From Sulfuricella sp. (GTDB lineage Bacteria > Pseudomonadota > Gammaproteobacteria > Burkholderiales > Sulfuricellaceae), in contig JAQTNE010000003.1 of NCBI GenBank assembly GCA_028713975.1, positions 1-64,000 on the forward strand: 64,000 bases of DNA, written 5' to 3'. The position numbers and the translations under genes were made by a program. Positions 1-8,970 of this stretch are shown piece by piece; the stretch's first letter is position 1; every line of letters begins with the position of its first letter. Below the pieces are notes generated by a model. It was not told the DNA's origin and did not search any database. It worked only from the letters and a program-made list of their open reading frames with translations.

Positions 1-246
1 ATCGAACGCGCCGAAAACTGGCTGAAGAAACACCCCGACGATGCCGCGCTGCTGCAAGCATTAGGCAAGCTCTGCGCCAAGCGCGAGCTGTGGGGCAAGG
101 CGCAAAGCTACCTGGAAGCCAGCCTGAGTATCGAACCCAGCGCGGAAACTCACCTGGCACTGGCGCAACTGCTGGAAAAAATCGACCGCGCGGAAGAGGC
201 CGGCAAGCATTACCGCGCAAGCATGGCGTTGCTGCAACGCGACTGA
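1..246 (+). CDS. hemY: HemY-like tetratricopeptide protein, C-terminal end (partial)
   Basis: The frame is open from the first base of the window and stops at TGA 244-246, giving the last 81 residues of a longer protein. The visible part is helical TPR-type sequence with alternating Leu/Ala and a WGKAQSYLEASLSI segment typical of a TPR helix pair, ending in MALLQRD. This matches the C-terminus of HemY, an inner-membrane TPR protein encoded after hemC/hemD/hemX in beta- and gammaproteobacteria and linked to late tetrapyrrole synthesis. The N-terminal membrane segments are outside the window, so the name rests on the tail only; another TPR protein is possible. Confidence 0.6.
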   Translation: MERAENWLKKHPDDAALLQALGKLCAKRELWGKAQSYLEASLSIEPSAETHLALAQLLEKIDRAEEAGKHYRASMALLQRD

Positions 247-308
247 TGCGGATTGCACTATATGATTGCCGGACTTCTATAGGTTCACGATCCAGGTGAC
301 GCCGACCC

Positions 309-1460
309 TCACACAAAAGGCTTTTCTATTGCCTCCAGGATGGGCTTGGAAACATAGAAACGCCCCCAGTGACGTCCTGTGATTTCCTTTAATACGTTAT
401 TTTCCTCAAGAACAGATATTGCGGCTTTTGCTGTGGGGTGGGTTTTGCCCAATATTTTTACGGCCCTTGCGATAGTCATATAGGGGTTGATGAGCAGCTC
501 ATCCAGAAGAACCAGTGCATTTGGCTTGTCGCGCAGCTTTGCCCGATATTCTTCCCGCAGTCTGTGCAGCTCCTTGGCCTGTTGGCCTGCTTCGGTCGCA
601 ATCTCAGCAACCCCCTTGAGGAAGAATCTTATCCAGGGATTCCAGTCGCCATGAGTACGAACACGCTGTAGAAGATCGTAGTAATCTCCCTTGTGGGCGT
701 CAATGTAGGCGGAAATGTAGAGAAGCGGTTGTGAAAGCCGCTGTCTTTCCAGCAGAAAAAAGGTGATTAAAAGTCGGCCTACACGCCCATTGCCGTCCAG
801 AAACGGGTGGATGGATTCAAATTGAACATGCATCATCGCGCATTGAATCAGATCAGGAATGGCATCTCTCACGTGCAAAAAGTTTTCCCAATCATGGAGA
901 GATTCCGTCATTTCAAGCACTGGCGGGGGAACATAGGCGGCTGTTGTCGGCGTGCTGCCTGACGGGCCAATCCAGTTTTGAGAGTGCCTGAATTCCCCCG
1001 GTGTGGCCTTTTCTCCCCGTACCCCCTCCATTAGTTTGGCGTGGATTTCCCGAACCAGCCTCAGCGAGAGGGGTAACGCTGGTAGAAGTTCAATGCCTCG
1101 CTCCAATGCGCGGACATAATTCCGAACCTCTTTTATATCATCCGTGCTTGAGCGTTTAGCGGGGGTGTCTTCGATTTCATCAATGAGAAGGTCTGAAAGG
1201 CTCGCTTTCGTTCCTTCGATACGAGACGAAAGAACCGCCTCCCGTTTAATATAGGGTGAGATCAGCAAATGCGGGTTGGGCAACTGACCGCCTAGCCCCG
1301 AGAGTTCCGACAAGGCGGCGTCAGCCTTAGAAAGTGCGAGCACGAGCTCCATGTCGAAATCGATTTGAGGGGGCAAGGGATTGGGCGCAAAGGCCCAATA
1401 CCCTTGAGGAGTCTCTATAACCCGGCCGCTTTTGTTCTCTGTAAATTCATTCGGATTCAT
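309..1460 (-). CDS. Fic family protein (probable AMP transferase, class II autoinhibited)
   Basis: This 383-residue protein has a Fic_N domain followed by a Fic core and a C-terminal winged-helix-like segment. The catalytic motif HPFLDGNGRVGR is at residues 218-229, with His218 as the general base. An N-terminal inhibitory motif of the form [S/T]xxxE[G/N] is at residues 78-83 (SSRIEG), where Glu82 would block the gamma-phosphate site, as in class II Fic enzymes. The family transfers AMP or another phosphate-containing group to hydroxyl side chains of target proteins; the target here is unknown. The last ~90 residues resemble the HTH tail of stand-alone Fic proteins. It is monocistronic, flanked by the hemY tail and a reductase, and no antitoxin partner gene is adjacent, consistent with built-in inhibition. 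Confidence 0.9.
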   Translation of the reverse strand: MNPNEFTENKSGRVIETPQGYWAFAPNPLPPQIDFDMELVLALSKADAALSELSGLGGQLPNPHLLISPYIKREAVLSSRIEGTKASLSDLLIDEIEDTPAKRSSTDDIKEVRNYVRALERGIELLPALPLSLRLVREIHAKLMEGVRGEKATPGEFRHSQNWIGPSGSTPTTAAYVPPPVLEMTESLHDWENFLHVRDAIPDLIQCAMMHVQFESIHPFLDGNGRVGRLLITFFLLERQRLSQPLLYISAYIDAHKGDYYDLLQRVRTHGDWNPWIRFFLKGVAEIATEAGQQAKELHRLREEYRAKLRDKPNALVLLDELLINPYMTIARAVKILGKTHPTAKAAISVLEENNVLKEITGRHWGRFYVSKPILEAIEKPFV

Positions 1461-1613
1461 TTGGTTAGGGAAAAGGCATAAAGAAAACTTTCAAACAATT
1501 ATAAGCTTTGAAAGAAAATCGCCAATTACTTTAAAAGCCCTTTCGGGCATATGTTGATTCTTCCTGCCGCAGCCATTCCATTTTGCCGGTAAATTTGTAC
1601 CGGCTGTTACGGT

Positions 1614-2636
1614 TCAAGCCTTGGGCTTGCTGAACGTAAACGCGTCGGAATAAAACTCTTCGGGCGGCAAGCCGCGTTCGGCGGTCAACGCGTTGTGCGC
1701 CGCCTCCACCATTACCGGCGAGCCGCAGGCGTAAACCTGGTAACCGCTCAGGTCGGTGAAATCCGCCATTACCGCCTGATGCAAAAAATCGGTTCGGCCT
1801 TGCCAGCGGTCTTCCGGCCTGGGTTCGGACAACACCGGCACAAACTTGAAATTGGCGTGTTCCTGTACCCACTTCTTCGGCAGATCCAGCATGTATAAAT
1901 GCGCCAGATTATGGGCACCCCAGTAGAGCGTGATTGACCGCCTGGTGCCGTGATGGAAGGCATGCTCGAGCATCGCCTTGACCGGGGCGAAGCCGGTGCC
2001 GCTGGCGAGTAGCAGGATGGGCTTGTCGCTGTCCTCACGCAGGAAGAACGTGCCTAGCGGGCCCTCAAAGCGCAGGACGGCTTTTTCGTGCATTTCGGTA
2101 AACACGTGGTCGCTGAAGCTTCCTCCGGGTACGCGGCGGATGTGCAGTTGCAGACAACTATCGTCATGGGGAGCATTGGCCAGAGAGTAGGCGCGGCGCT
2201 TGCCGTCCTTGAGCAGGATGTCGATATATTGACCGGCGAGGAACTGCAGGCGCTCGCCGGCGGGCAGCTTCAGGCGGAGCACAGCGACGTCCGCCGCCGC
2301 CATCTCGATCTTTTCTACTTTGCAGGGCATGGTTTTGATCTGGACTTCCTGCGTGCCGGCGACTTCGTGCACCTCGATGACGACATCGGTTTTCGGCCTG
2401 GCACAGCAAAACAGCGCCAACCCTTCGGCCTTTTCTGTTTCGCTCAGCGCATGCGCCTGGTAGTCGCCGTAATCGACTGAGCCCTCTAGAATCTTGCCCT
2501 TGCACACGCCGCAGGCACCATTGCGGCAGCCGTAAGAAAGCGTGCGGCCTTCGCGCAAGGCGGCATCCAGTATGGATTCGCCCGCTTCGGCGGTGAACGC
2601 GTGGCCGCTTGGCTTGATGGTTATTTTATGGGACAT
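1614..2636 (-). CDS. 2Fe-2S ferredoxin / FAD-NAD(P)H oxidoreductase (CDP-6-deoxy-glucoseen reductase-like)
   Basis: The 340-residue protein has an N-terminal plant-type 2Fe-2S ferredoxin domain with cluster ligands Cys37, Cys42, Cys45 and Cys77 (YGCRNGACGVCKG), then an FAD-binding barrel with RAYSLANAP and an NAD-binding domain with LLLASGTGFAPVKAMLE. Such proteins pass electrons from NAD(P)H through FAD to the iron-sulfur cluster and on to a partner oxygenase or reductase. Annotation pipelines often call betaproteobacterial members CDP-6-deoxy-delta-3,4-glucoseen reductase, but no deoxysugar genes are nearby, so the partner is unknown. I start at the ATG 2634-2636, which has AAGGA seven bases upstream; an in-frame ATG 24 bases earlier lacks a comparable site. 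Confidence 0.85.
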   Translation of the reverse strand: MSHKITIKPSGHAFTAEAGESILDAALREGRTLSYGCRNGACGVCKGKILEGSVDYGDYQAHALSETEKAEGLALFCCARPKTDVVIEVHEVAGTQEVQIKTMPCKVEKIEMAAADVAVLRLKLPAGERLQFLAGQYIDILLKDGKRRAYSLANAPHDDSCLQLHIRRVPGGSFSDHVFTEMHEKAVLRFEGPLGTFFLREDSDKPILLLASGTGFAPVKAMLEHAFHHGTRRSITLYWGAHNLAHLYMLDLPKKWVQEHANFKFVPVLSEPRPEDRWQGRTDFLHQAVMADFTDLSGYQVYACGSPVMVEAAHNALTAERGLPPEEFYSDAFTFSKPKA

Positions 2637-2670
2637 GCTCGATTCCTTAACGTGAAACACGCGAAGCGTA

Positions 2671-2715
2671 CCTCGTCCCCCTCGCCCGCTTGCGGGAGAG
2701 GGTTAGGGGTGAGGG
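2671..2715. repeat. Dispersed GC-rich palindromic repeat
   Basis: An imperfect inverted repeat (ccctcgcccgcttgcgggag followed by agggttaggggtgaggg) lies in the gap upstream of the reductase and downstream of fxsA. Sequences of this kind occur in many copies in proteobacterial genomes, usually between genes. It could stabilise transcripts or be a small non-autonomous element; only one copy is in this window. Confidence 0.5.
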
Positions 2716-2831
2716 AAACGGTCATGGCGAGTTGCCGTTTCATAATTCGGGGCGGCGATGCGTCATGACCGTTTGGCTAATTTTCCAGGCCGCTCATTTG
2801 CGGTCAAATATACCATAATGCCTGGACGGCA

Positions 2832-3236
2832 CTATCGCAGCCGATCCCTGTCATCGACCCGCTCCCAGTCGCCCTCGATGACATTCTCATCATTGGCGGC
2901 GGCGGGCGGACGGGGCGCTTTGGGGTGTGGCAGCAACAGCAGGAGCAAAGCGAGAACATCGCTGACGACACCGGGAAAAATCAGCAGCAGCCCGGCCAGC
3001 ACGGTGCGAAAGCTGAAAAGCAGGGCAAGGCTGAGGGAATGGCCCGATTGCAGTGCGGCAAACAGGCGCTGCGGCACCGTGACGCCGGCCTCCCGCACCA
3101 GCCAGCCGCCCAGCACCGCGCTCGACAGCAGCCAGAGCAGCAGCCACCAGCCGATGAAACCGGATAATTTGATCAGAACATAAATTTCCAGCGCCGGAAA
3201 ACCAAGTAGAATAAATAAAATTATCAAACCACGCAT
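2832..3236 (-). CDS. fxsA: FxsA-like membrane protein
   Basis: This 134-residue protein has the FxsA family layout: a hydrophobic N-terminal segment with GFPALEIYVLIKLSGFIGWW, then two or three more membrane spans and a charged cytoplasmic tail. In E. coli FxsA relieves F-plasmid exclusion of phage T7; its cellular role is not established. The start fits the family (MRGLIILFILLGFPALEIY). The ATG is only two bases from the divergent cutA start codon, so the promoter must lie within cutA coding sequence. Confidence 0.85.
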   Translation of the reverse strand: MRGLIILFILLGFPALEIYVLIKLSGFIGWWLLLWLLSSAVLGGWLVREAGVTVPQRLFAALQSGHSLSLALLFSFRTVLAGLLLIFPGVVSDVLALLLLLLPHPKAPRPPAAANDENVIEGDWERVDDRDRLR

Positions 3237-3238
3237 AA

Positions 3239-3583
3239 ATGAAACCTCAATTGGATGCAGTGCTGGTCATCACCAACCTGCCGGATCGGGAAGCCGCGCG
3301 GCGGCTGGCCGACAGCCTGGTAGCGCAGCGGCTTGCAGCCTGCGTCAACATTCTCGCGCCCTGCGAATCGGTCTATCGCTGGCAAGGGAAAATCGAGACG
3401 GCGCAGGAAACCACGCTGCTGATTAAAACACTGGGGGCGCATTACGGCAAGGTTGAAAAAACCATCCGGAAGTGTCACCCTTATGAACTTCCGGAAATTA
3501 TCGCAATCCCCGTGGTTGCCGGTTTACCCGCTTACCTCGATTGGCTGGCCGCCGAAACGGCACCGATTAATCCCACAGAATAA
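3239..3583 (+). CDS. cutA: CutA1 divalent cation tolerance protein
   Basis: The 114-residue length and sequence match CutA, a small trimeric cytoplasmic protein of ferredoxin-like fold. Family landmarks are VLVITNLPDREAARRLA at the N-terminus, AACVNILAPCESVYRWQGK in the middle and CHPYELPEIIAIP near the end. In E. coli, cutA mutations alter copper tolerance, and the first cut operon also contained dsbD; here dsbD likewise starts 8 bases downstream, so the pair is probably cotranscribed. I see no clear Shine-Dalgarno before the ATG, and the divergent fxsA start is only two bases away. Confidence 0.92.
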   Translation: MKPQLDAVLVITNLPDREAARRLADSLVAQRLAACVNILAPCESVYRWQGKIETAQETTLLIKTLGAHYGKVEKTIRKCHPYELPEIIAIPVVAGLPAYLDWLAAETAPINPTE

Positions 3584-3591
3584 GGTCGAAG

Positions 3592-5925
3592 ATGCGCTAT
3601 TTGTTGATGGTCGTTTTTCTCTTGCTCTCCTGGGCGGCACAGGCTGTCGAGGGCGATCTGCCCGAACCGGAGCAGGCATTCAAATTCTCCGCGCGGGTGA
3701 TTGACGACAAGACGCTGGAAGTACGCTACCAGATCGCCGAAGGATTTTACCTGTACCGGAACAAATTCAAGTTCCAGGCAGAGCCTGCCGACGCCACCTT
3801 GGGCACGCCGCAGATGCCCGCCGGAAAAATCAAGCAGGATGAATTTTTCGGCAAGATCGAAACCTACCGCAATACCCTGGTGATCCATCTGCCCTTTACT
3901 CGCGGCAGCGCATCCCGGATTACCTTGAAGGCGACCTCGCAGGGATGCGCGGACGTGGGCGTGTGCTACCCGCCGCAAACCCAGGTGGCCAAGCTGGAGC
4001 TACCCGCCCCCGCCTCTGCGGGCAAGTCCTTTATCCTCAAATCGCTGAGCAGCCAGGATGAATTCCTGTCGCCCGACAAGGCGTTCAAGCTGGCGGTCAA
4101 GGTCATCGACAAAAACACCCTGCTGGCCACTTTCAATATCGCCGACGGGTATTACCTGTATCGCGACAAGATCAAGTTCGCGCTGAAAAACGGCAGCGGC
4201 GTTCAGATCGATTCCGTGATCATGCCGCCGGGCGACATCAAGACCGACCCCAATTTCGGCCAAACCGAGGTGTTTCACAAATCCTTCCAGGCGGTCATCA
4301 TCCTGAAACGCTCGAGCAACGACGAGCAGATCATCAGCCTGGTTGCCGGCTATCAGGGTTGCAGCGAAAAAGGCGTGTGCTACCCGCCGGCGCGGAAAAT
4401 CGCCGGCTTGACCCTGATCGGCGGCATGCCAACGACCGGTGAGCAATTTGCCCAGCCGCATGCCAAGCTTGCAGCGCAACCGGAGCCGGCGTCAATGCCG
4501 GCAGATGCTGCGGCATTGACGCCGCTGGCTTCGCCCGCGCCCGCCGCGAAAGCAGCTTCACCAACCGCATCAACGGCGCCCGAAGCGACCGGTCCGTCTG
4601 CACAAGCGCAACCACAGGAAAACGATTCTTCGCGCATCGGCACCCTGCTCAAGGGCGGCAATTTCTGGCTGATCCTGGTAACGTTTTTTGGCTTCGGCCT
4701 GTTGCTGGCGCTGACCCCCTGCGTCTTTCCGATGATCCCGATCCTTTCCGGCATCATCGTCGGCCAGGGCAAAGAACTGACCAAATCCCGCGCCCTCATC
4801 ATGTCGCTTGCCTATGTGCTCGGCATGGCAATCACTTACGCGGCCGTCGGCGTGGCGGCGGGCATGTCCGGCACCCTGCTCTCCGCGGCGCTGCAAAATC
4901 CCTGGGTACTGGGCGGATTCGCCCTGGTATTCGTGGCACTGGCGCTTTCCATGTTCGGCATGTACGAATTGCAGATGCCCAGCTTCATCCAAAGCCGTTT
5001 CACCGAGGCCAGCAACAAAGTTCAGGGCGGCGGCCTGGCCAGTGTTTTTATCATGGGTATGCTGTCGGCGGTGATCGTCGGCCCTTGCGTGGCGGCGCCG
5101 CTGGCCGGCGCGCTGCTTTATATCAGCCAGACCGGCAATGTGTTGCTGGGCGGTTCGGCGCTGTTCTCCCTGGCCTTGGGCATGGGCGCGCCGCTCCTGC
5201 TGGTGGGCGTTTCCGCCGGCGCACTGCTGCCGCGTGCCGGCGGCTGGATGGAAGCGGTCAAGAGTTTCTTCGGCGTGTTGTTGCTGGGCGTGGCGATCTG
5301 GCTGATTTCGCCGGTAATCTCCCCGCTGGCGCACATGCTGCTGTGGGGCGCGCTACTGATTGTTTCCGCGGTCTATTTGCATGCCATCGACCCGCTGCCG
5401 CTCCCTGCCAGCGGCTTCGCCAAGCTATGGAAAGGTGTTGGCATAATCGCCTTGATTGCCGGTACGGCGCTGCTGATCGGGGCACTTTCCGGTGGCCGCG
5501 ACATTCTGCAGCCGCTATCCGGGCTGCGGGCGCAGGGCGAGGCGAGGGCGGCAGGCGCCGCAACATCGCTGAAATTCGAGCGGGTGAAAAGCCTGGCAGA
5601 CCTCAGCCAGCGCGTAAAGCAGGCCAAGGGTAAGTATGTGATGCTGGATTTTTACGCGGACTGGTGCGTTTCCTGCAAGGAATTTGAGCGCTTCACTTTC
5701 GGCGACGCCGGGGTGCAGGCAAAGCTACGCGACGTGGTATTGCTGCAGGCGGACGTCACCGCCAACAACGAAGACGATAAGGCGCTGCTCAAGAAATTCG
5801 GCCTGTTCGGCCCACCCGGCATTATTTTCTTCGACCAGAACGGCAAGGAACTGAGCGCCGGACGCGTGGTCGGCTACGAGCCGCCGGAGAAATTCATCGC
5901 TTCGCTTGATGCTATAATCCGCTAG
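3592..5925 (+). CDS. dsbD: Thiol:disulfide interchange protein DsbD with duplicated N-terminal domain
   Basis: DsbD carries electrons from cytoplasmic thioredoxin across the inner membrane to periplasmic DsbC and CcmG-type proteins. At 777 residues it is well above the usual ~570-600. After a signal peptide (~1-19) there are two consecutive DsbD-alpha domains: one at ~22-140 with Cys119/Cys125 (CADVGVCYPP) and one at ~150-280 with Cys257/Cys263 (CSEKGVCYPP). An Ala/Pro-rich linker (~290-345) leads to the eight-span domain with Cys377 (LTPCVFPM) and Cys499 (GPCVAAPL), then a C-terminal thioredoxin domain with Cys692-V-S-Cys695. All redox cysteines are present. It lies between cutA and a TlpA-like thioredoxin, a likely client. 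Confidence 0.95.
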   Translation: MRYLLMVVFLLLSWAAQAVEGDLPEPEQAFKFSARVIDDKTLEVRYQIAEGFYLYRNKFKFQAEPADATLGTPQMPAGKIKQDEFFGKIETYRNTLVIHLPFTRGSASRITLKATSQGCADVGVCYPPQTQVAKLELPAPASAGKSFILKSLSSQDEFLSPDKAFKLAVKVIDKNTLLATFNIADGYYLYRDKIKFALKNGSGVQIDSVIMPPGDIKTDPNFGQTEVFHKSFQAVIILKRSSNDEQIISLVAGYQGCSEKGVCYPPARKIAGLTLIGGMPTTGEQFAQPHAKLAAQPEPASMPADAAALTPLASPAPAAKAASPTASTAPEATGPSAQAQPQENDSSRIGTLLKGGNFWLILVTFFGFGLLLALTPCVFPMIPILSGIIVGQGKELTKSRALIMSLAYVLGMAITYAAVGVAAGMSGTLLSAALQNPWVLGGFALVFVALALSMFGMYELQMPSFIQSRFTEASNKVQGGGLASVFIMGMLSAVIVGPCVAAPLAGALLYISQTGNVLLGGSALFSLALGMGAPLLLVGVSAGALLPRAGGWMEAVKSFFGVLLLGVAIWLISPVISPLAHMLLWGALLIVSAVYLHAIDPLPLPASGFAKLWKGVGIIALIAGTALLIGALSGGRDILQPLSGLRAQGEARAAGAATSLKFERVKSLADLSQRVKQAKGKYVMLDFYADWCVSCKEFERFTFGDAGVQAKLRDVVLLQADVTANNEDDKALLKKFGLFGPPGIIFFDQNGKELSAGRVVGYEPPEKFIASLDAIIR

Positions 5926-5947
5926 CCAAATTTCCCGGGGCTTCGCC

Positions 5948-6493
5948 ATGTCCAAAACCAAGCTGTTGTTAGTTGCTGCGGGTGCAGCCATCGCGCTGAG
6001 CGCGGCCTATTTCGCCATTTCGCCGAAGCCGGGTACGGGCGGCGGCGAAGCGGTCGCTGCCGTGCAGGGGGTTTCGGCTGAGCCGGTATTCGCCGCCAGC
6101 TTCAAGGATCTCGACGACAAACTCCAGCCGCTCAAGCAGTGGCACGGCAAGGTGCTGGTGCTGAATTTCTGGGCGCCGTGGTGCCCGCCGTGCCGCGAGG
6201 AAATCCCGGACTTCATCAAGCTGCAGGACAAATACGGCGAACGCGGCCTGGTCTTCGTCGGCGTGGCGCTGGATGAAAAACTCAAGGTGCAGACGTTTGC
6301 CGACGAGATCGGCATCAATTACCCGATCTTGCTGGGAGAGATGGAAGCCGTGGAACTGGCGCGCAAGATCGGCAATCGCCTGGGCGGCTTGCCGTTTACC
6401 GTGGTGATTGACCGCAATGGCCGGATCGCCGCCAGCGAAGTGGGCGGGTTAAGCATGGCACGAATGGAAAAAATCGTCGCACCGCTGCTATAA
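5948..6493 (+). CDS. TlpA/ResA-like periplasmic thioredoxin
   Basis: This 181-residue protein has an N-terminal signal anchor (~5-24) and a thioredoxin domain of the TlpA-like type with active site [11 protein letters not shown] (Cys79, Cys82) and the cis-proline region [13 protein letters not shown]. Such proteins reduce specific periplasmic disulfides, for example apocytochrome c or copper-site chaperones, and receive electrons from DsbD. It begins 22 bases after dsbD and is probably in the same transcript, which supports the client relationship. The specific substrate cannot be read from the sequence. Confidence 0.9.
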   Translation: MSKTKLLLVAAGAAIALSAAYFAISPKPGTGGGEAVAAVQGVSAEPVFAASFKDLDDKLQPLKQWHGKVLVLNFWAPWCPPCREEIPDFIKLQDKYGERGLVFVGVALDEKLKVQTFADEIGINYPILLGEMEAVELARKIGNRLGGLPFTVVIDRNGRIAASEVGGLSMARMEKIVAPLL

Positions 6494-6572
6494 CGTAGAT
6501 GAAATCGCTTCAACGCATCAACTTCGGGGAAAAGCTGGACAAGTTCCCCCTATTTGCGGCAAACTTGCCGCC

Positions 6573-7061
6573 ATGAAAACGAAAGCTCATGGAACCGGCG
6601 GCACAACACCCGCCGTAAATACCAGAATTCTCGTCCTCCACGGCCCCAACCTGAACCTGCTGGGCATGCGTGAACCGGGTCACTATGGGCATGCCACCCT
6701 GGATCAGATCAATGACCGCCTGCAGCACATGGCTCAGGATGCAGGCGCGGCCCTGGCAAATTTCCAGAGCAACAGCGAAACCGGACTGATCGACCGGGTG
6801 CAACAAGCAAAATCCGAAGCCGTGGATTTCATCATCATCAATCCCGCGGCCTATACCCACACCAGCGTGGCCCTGCGCGACGCACTCGCGGCGGTGGCCA
6901 TTCCCTTTGTCGAAGTACATCTTTCCAACGTATTTGCGCGTGAATCGTTCCGCCATCACTCGTACTTTTCCGACCTGGCCGTTGGCGTCATCAGCGGTCT
7001 GGGCGCGAAAGGCTATGAGTTGGCGCTGGAATTCGCACTGCAACATCAAGCCAAGGATTAA
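6573..7061 (+). CDS. aroQ: 3-dehydroquinate dehydratase, type II
   Basis: AroQ converts 3-dehydroquinate to 3-dehydroshikimate in the shikimate pathway. The type II signature [20 protein letters not shown] is at the N-terminus (the Tyr of GHYG is the expected catalytic base), followed by [30 protein letters not shown] and VEVHLSN. At 162 residues it carries ~15 extra N-terminal residues compared with the usual start just before ILVLHGP; no strong ribosome site decides between starts. The stop is two bases before accB, the common aroQ-accB-accC arrangement of proteobacteria. Confidence 0.95.
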   Translation: MKTKAHGTGGTTPAVNTRILVLHGPNLNLLGMREPGHYGHATLDQINDRLQHMAQDAGAALANFQSNSETGLIDRVQQAKSEAVDFIIINPAAYTHTSVALRDALAAVAIPFVEVHLSNVFARESFRHHSYFSDLAVGVISGLGAKGYELALEFALQHQAKD

Positions 7062-7063
7062 AC

Positions 7064-7516
7064 ATGGATTTAAGAAAAGTCAAAAAACTGATCGACCTGG
7101 TCAGTGAGTCAGGGATCGCCGAACTGGAAATCACCGAAGGCGAAGAAACCGTTCGCATCAGCCGCCATGGCCAGATGCCGCCGCAGATGATGATGCCGCA
7201 GCACATGTACCACGCCATGCCGGGCCCCGCCGCCGCGCCAGCAGCCATCGAGGCTGTGCCTGAAGTGGCCGCGCAACCGGAAGGGCACATCGTAAAATCA
7301 CCGATGGTAGGTACGTTTTATCGCTCGTCTTCGCCCGGCGCAAAGCCGTTCGTCGAGGTGGGCCAGTCAGTCAATGCCGGCGACACCCTGTGCATCATCG
7401 AGGCGATGAAACTGCTCAACGAAATCGAAGCGGATCAGGGCGGCGTGATCAAGGCGATCCTGATCGAAAACGGGCAGCCGGTCGAATACGGCGAGCCCCT
7501 GTATATTATTGGATAA
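7064..7516 (+). CDS. accB: Biotin carboxyl carrier protein of acetyl-CoA carboxylase
   Basis: AccB carries biotin between biotin carboxylase and carboxyltransferase in the first step of fatty acid synthesis. The 150-residue protein has the N-terminal [19 protein letters not shown] segment, a Pro/Ala/Met-rich linker (~45-75), and a C-terminal biotinyl domain starting at [17 protein letters not shown]. The biotinylated residue is Lys116 in [11 protein letters not shown]. It follows aroQ by two bases and precedes accC, separated by a large inverted repeat. Confidence 0.97.
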   Translation: MDLRKVKKLIDLVSESGIAELEITEGEETVRISRHGQMPPQMMMPQHMYHAMPGPAAAPAAIEAVPEVAAQPEGHIVKSPMVGTFYRSSSPGAKPFVEVGQSVNAGDTLCIIEAMKLLNEIEADQGGVIKAILIENGQPVEYGEPLYIIG

Positions 7517-7518
7517 CA

Positions 7519-7583
7519 GAGGCTAGGGGCTAGAGGCTAGGGACTAGGAAAACACTAGCCTCTAGCCTCTAGCCTCTAGCCCC
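7519..7583. repeat. Inverted repeat of heptamer units between accB and accC
   Basis: The left arm (7519-7548) is about four tandem units of a ~7-base motif (ggctagg, ggctaga, ggctagg, gactagg). The right arm (7555-7583) is four units of the complement (ctagcct three times, then ctagccc). The loop is about six A-rich bases. The RNA would form a ~28-base-pair hairpin immediately after the accB stop and just before the accC ribosome site. It may stabilise the accB end of the transcript or reduce read-through into accC. Confidence 0.85.
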
Positions 7584-7599
7584 TTAAGGGCCTTTACAA

Positions 7600-8955
7600 A
7601 TGTTTGAAAAAATCCTCATTGCCAACCGTGGCGAAATCGCCCTGCGCATCCAGCGGGCCTGCCGCGAGATGGGCATCAAGACCGTGGCTGTGCATTCCGA
7701 AGCGGATGCCGAAGCCAAATACGTCAAGCTCGCCGATGAGTCGGTTTGCATCGGCCCGGCGCAATCCGGCTTGAGCTACCTGAATATTCCCGCCATCATC
7801 AGCGCCGCCGAAGTGACCGATTCCGAGGCCATTCACCCCGGTTACGGCTTCCTCTCGGAAAACGCCGATTTCGCCGAACGGGTGGAGCAGAGCGGCTTCG
7901 TGTTCATCGGCCCACGCCCCGAGACGATCCGCCTGATGGGCGATAAGGTCAGCGCCAAAGATTCGATGAAAGCGGCCGGCGTGCCCTGTGTGCCCGGATC
8001 GGATGGCGCGACACCGGAAGATTCCGACGAGATCATCCGCATTGCCAAGGACATCGGCTACCCGGTAATCATCAAGGCCGCCGGCGGCGGCGGCGGGCGC
8101 GGCATGCGGGTGGTGCATACCGAAGCGGCGTTGCTGAACGCGGTGAGCATGACCAAGAACGAGGCGCAGACAGCGTTCGGCAATCCCGTGGTGTATCTGG
8201 AAAAATATCTGGAAAACCCGCGCCACATCGAAATCCAGGTGCTGGCCGACGAGCATGGCAATGCGGTATTCCTGGGTGAGCGCGACTGCTCGATGCAGCG
8301 CCGCCACCAAAAGATTCTCGAAGAAGCTCCGGCTCCCGGCCTGAGCACCAAGCTGCGCGACAAGATCGGCGAAAGCTGCGCAGCGGCCTGCCGTCGCATC
8401 GGCTATCGCGGTGCCGGCACGTTCGAGTTCCTGTATGAGAACGATCAGTTCTTCTTCATCGAAATGAATACGCGGGTGCAGGTCGAACATCCGGTCACGG
8501 AAATGATCACCGGCATCGACATCGTGCAGGAGCAAGTACGCATCGCCGCCGGAGAAAAACTGCGCTTCAAGCAGAAGGACATCCAGTTCCGCGGCCATTC
8601 CATCGAATGCCGCATCAACGCGGAAGACCCTTACACCTTCGTGCCATCGCCCGGTCGCATTACGGTCTACCATGTGCCAGGCGGCCCCGGCATCCGGGTG
8701 GATTCCCACGTTTACCAGAATTACGTGGTGCCGCAATATTACGACTCCATGATTGGCAAACTGATCTCCTATGGCGCCACCCGCGACCAGGCCATTGCCC
8801 GGATGAAAACCGCGCTGTCGGAGATGGTGGTGGAAGGCATCAAGACCAACGTGCCGCTGCACCAGGACCTGATGCGCGATGTCGCCTTTGTCCAGGGCGG
8901 CAGCAGCATTCATTATCTGGAACAAAAGCTGGCCGCCGCAAAAAAAGGGCAGTAA
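7600..8955 (+). CDS. accC: Biotin carboxylase subunit of acetyl-CoA carboxylase
   Basis: AccC uses ATP and bicarbonate to carboxylate biotin on AccB. The 451-residue protein matches the family length. It begins [17 protein letters not shown], contains the ATP-grasp glycine-rich loop [14 protein letters not shown], the [15 protein letters not shown] segment and the signature [16 protein letters not shown]. It ends in the usual C-terminal domain with [16 protein letters not shown]. It is followed 15 bases later by prmA. Confidence 0.97.
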   Translation: MFEKILIANRGEIALRIQRACREMGIKTVAVHSEADAEAKYVKLADESVCIGPAQSGLSYLNIPAIISAAEVTDSEAIHPGYGFLSENADFAERVEQSGFVFIGPRPETIRLMGDKVSAKDSMKAAGVPCVPGSDGATPEDSDEIIRIAKDIGYPVIIKAAGGGGGRGMRVVHTEAALLNAVSMTKNEAQTAFGNPVVYLEKYLENPRHIEIQVLADEHGNAVFLGERDCSMQRRHQKILEEAPAPGLSTKLRDKIGESCAAACRRIGYRGAGTFEFLYENDQFFFIEMNTRVQVEHPVTEMITGIDIVQEQVRIAAGEKLRFKQKDIQFRGHSIECRINAEDPYTFVPSPGRITVYHVPGGPGIRVDSHVYQNYVVPQYYDSMIGKLISYGATRDQAIARMKTALSEMVVEGIKTNVPLHQDLMRDVAFVQGGSSIHYLEQKLAAAKKGQ

Positions 8956-8970
8956 GCGGAGGGGCATTAA

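Noticed and set aside
309-1460. Fic protein as half of a toxin-antitoxin pair.
   Set aside because: No adjacent small antitoxin gene, and the inhibitory motif is built into the same protein.
2647-2660. Half of a parS-like motif (acgtgaaacac) near the reductase start.
   Set aside because: Only one arm of the palindrome matches; the other side (tcctta) does not, so it is no parS site.
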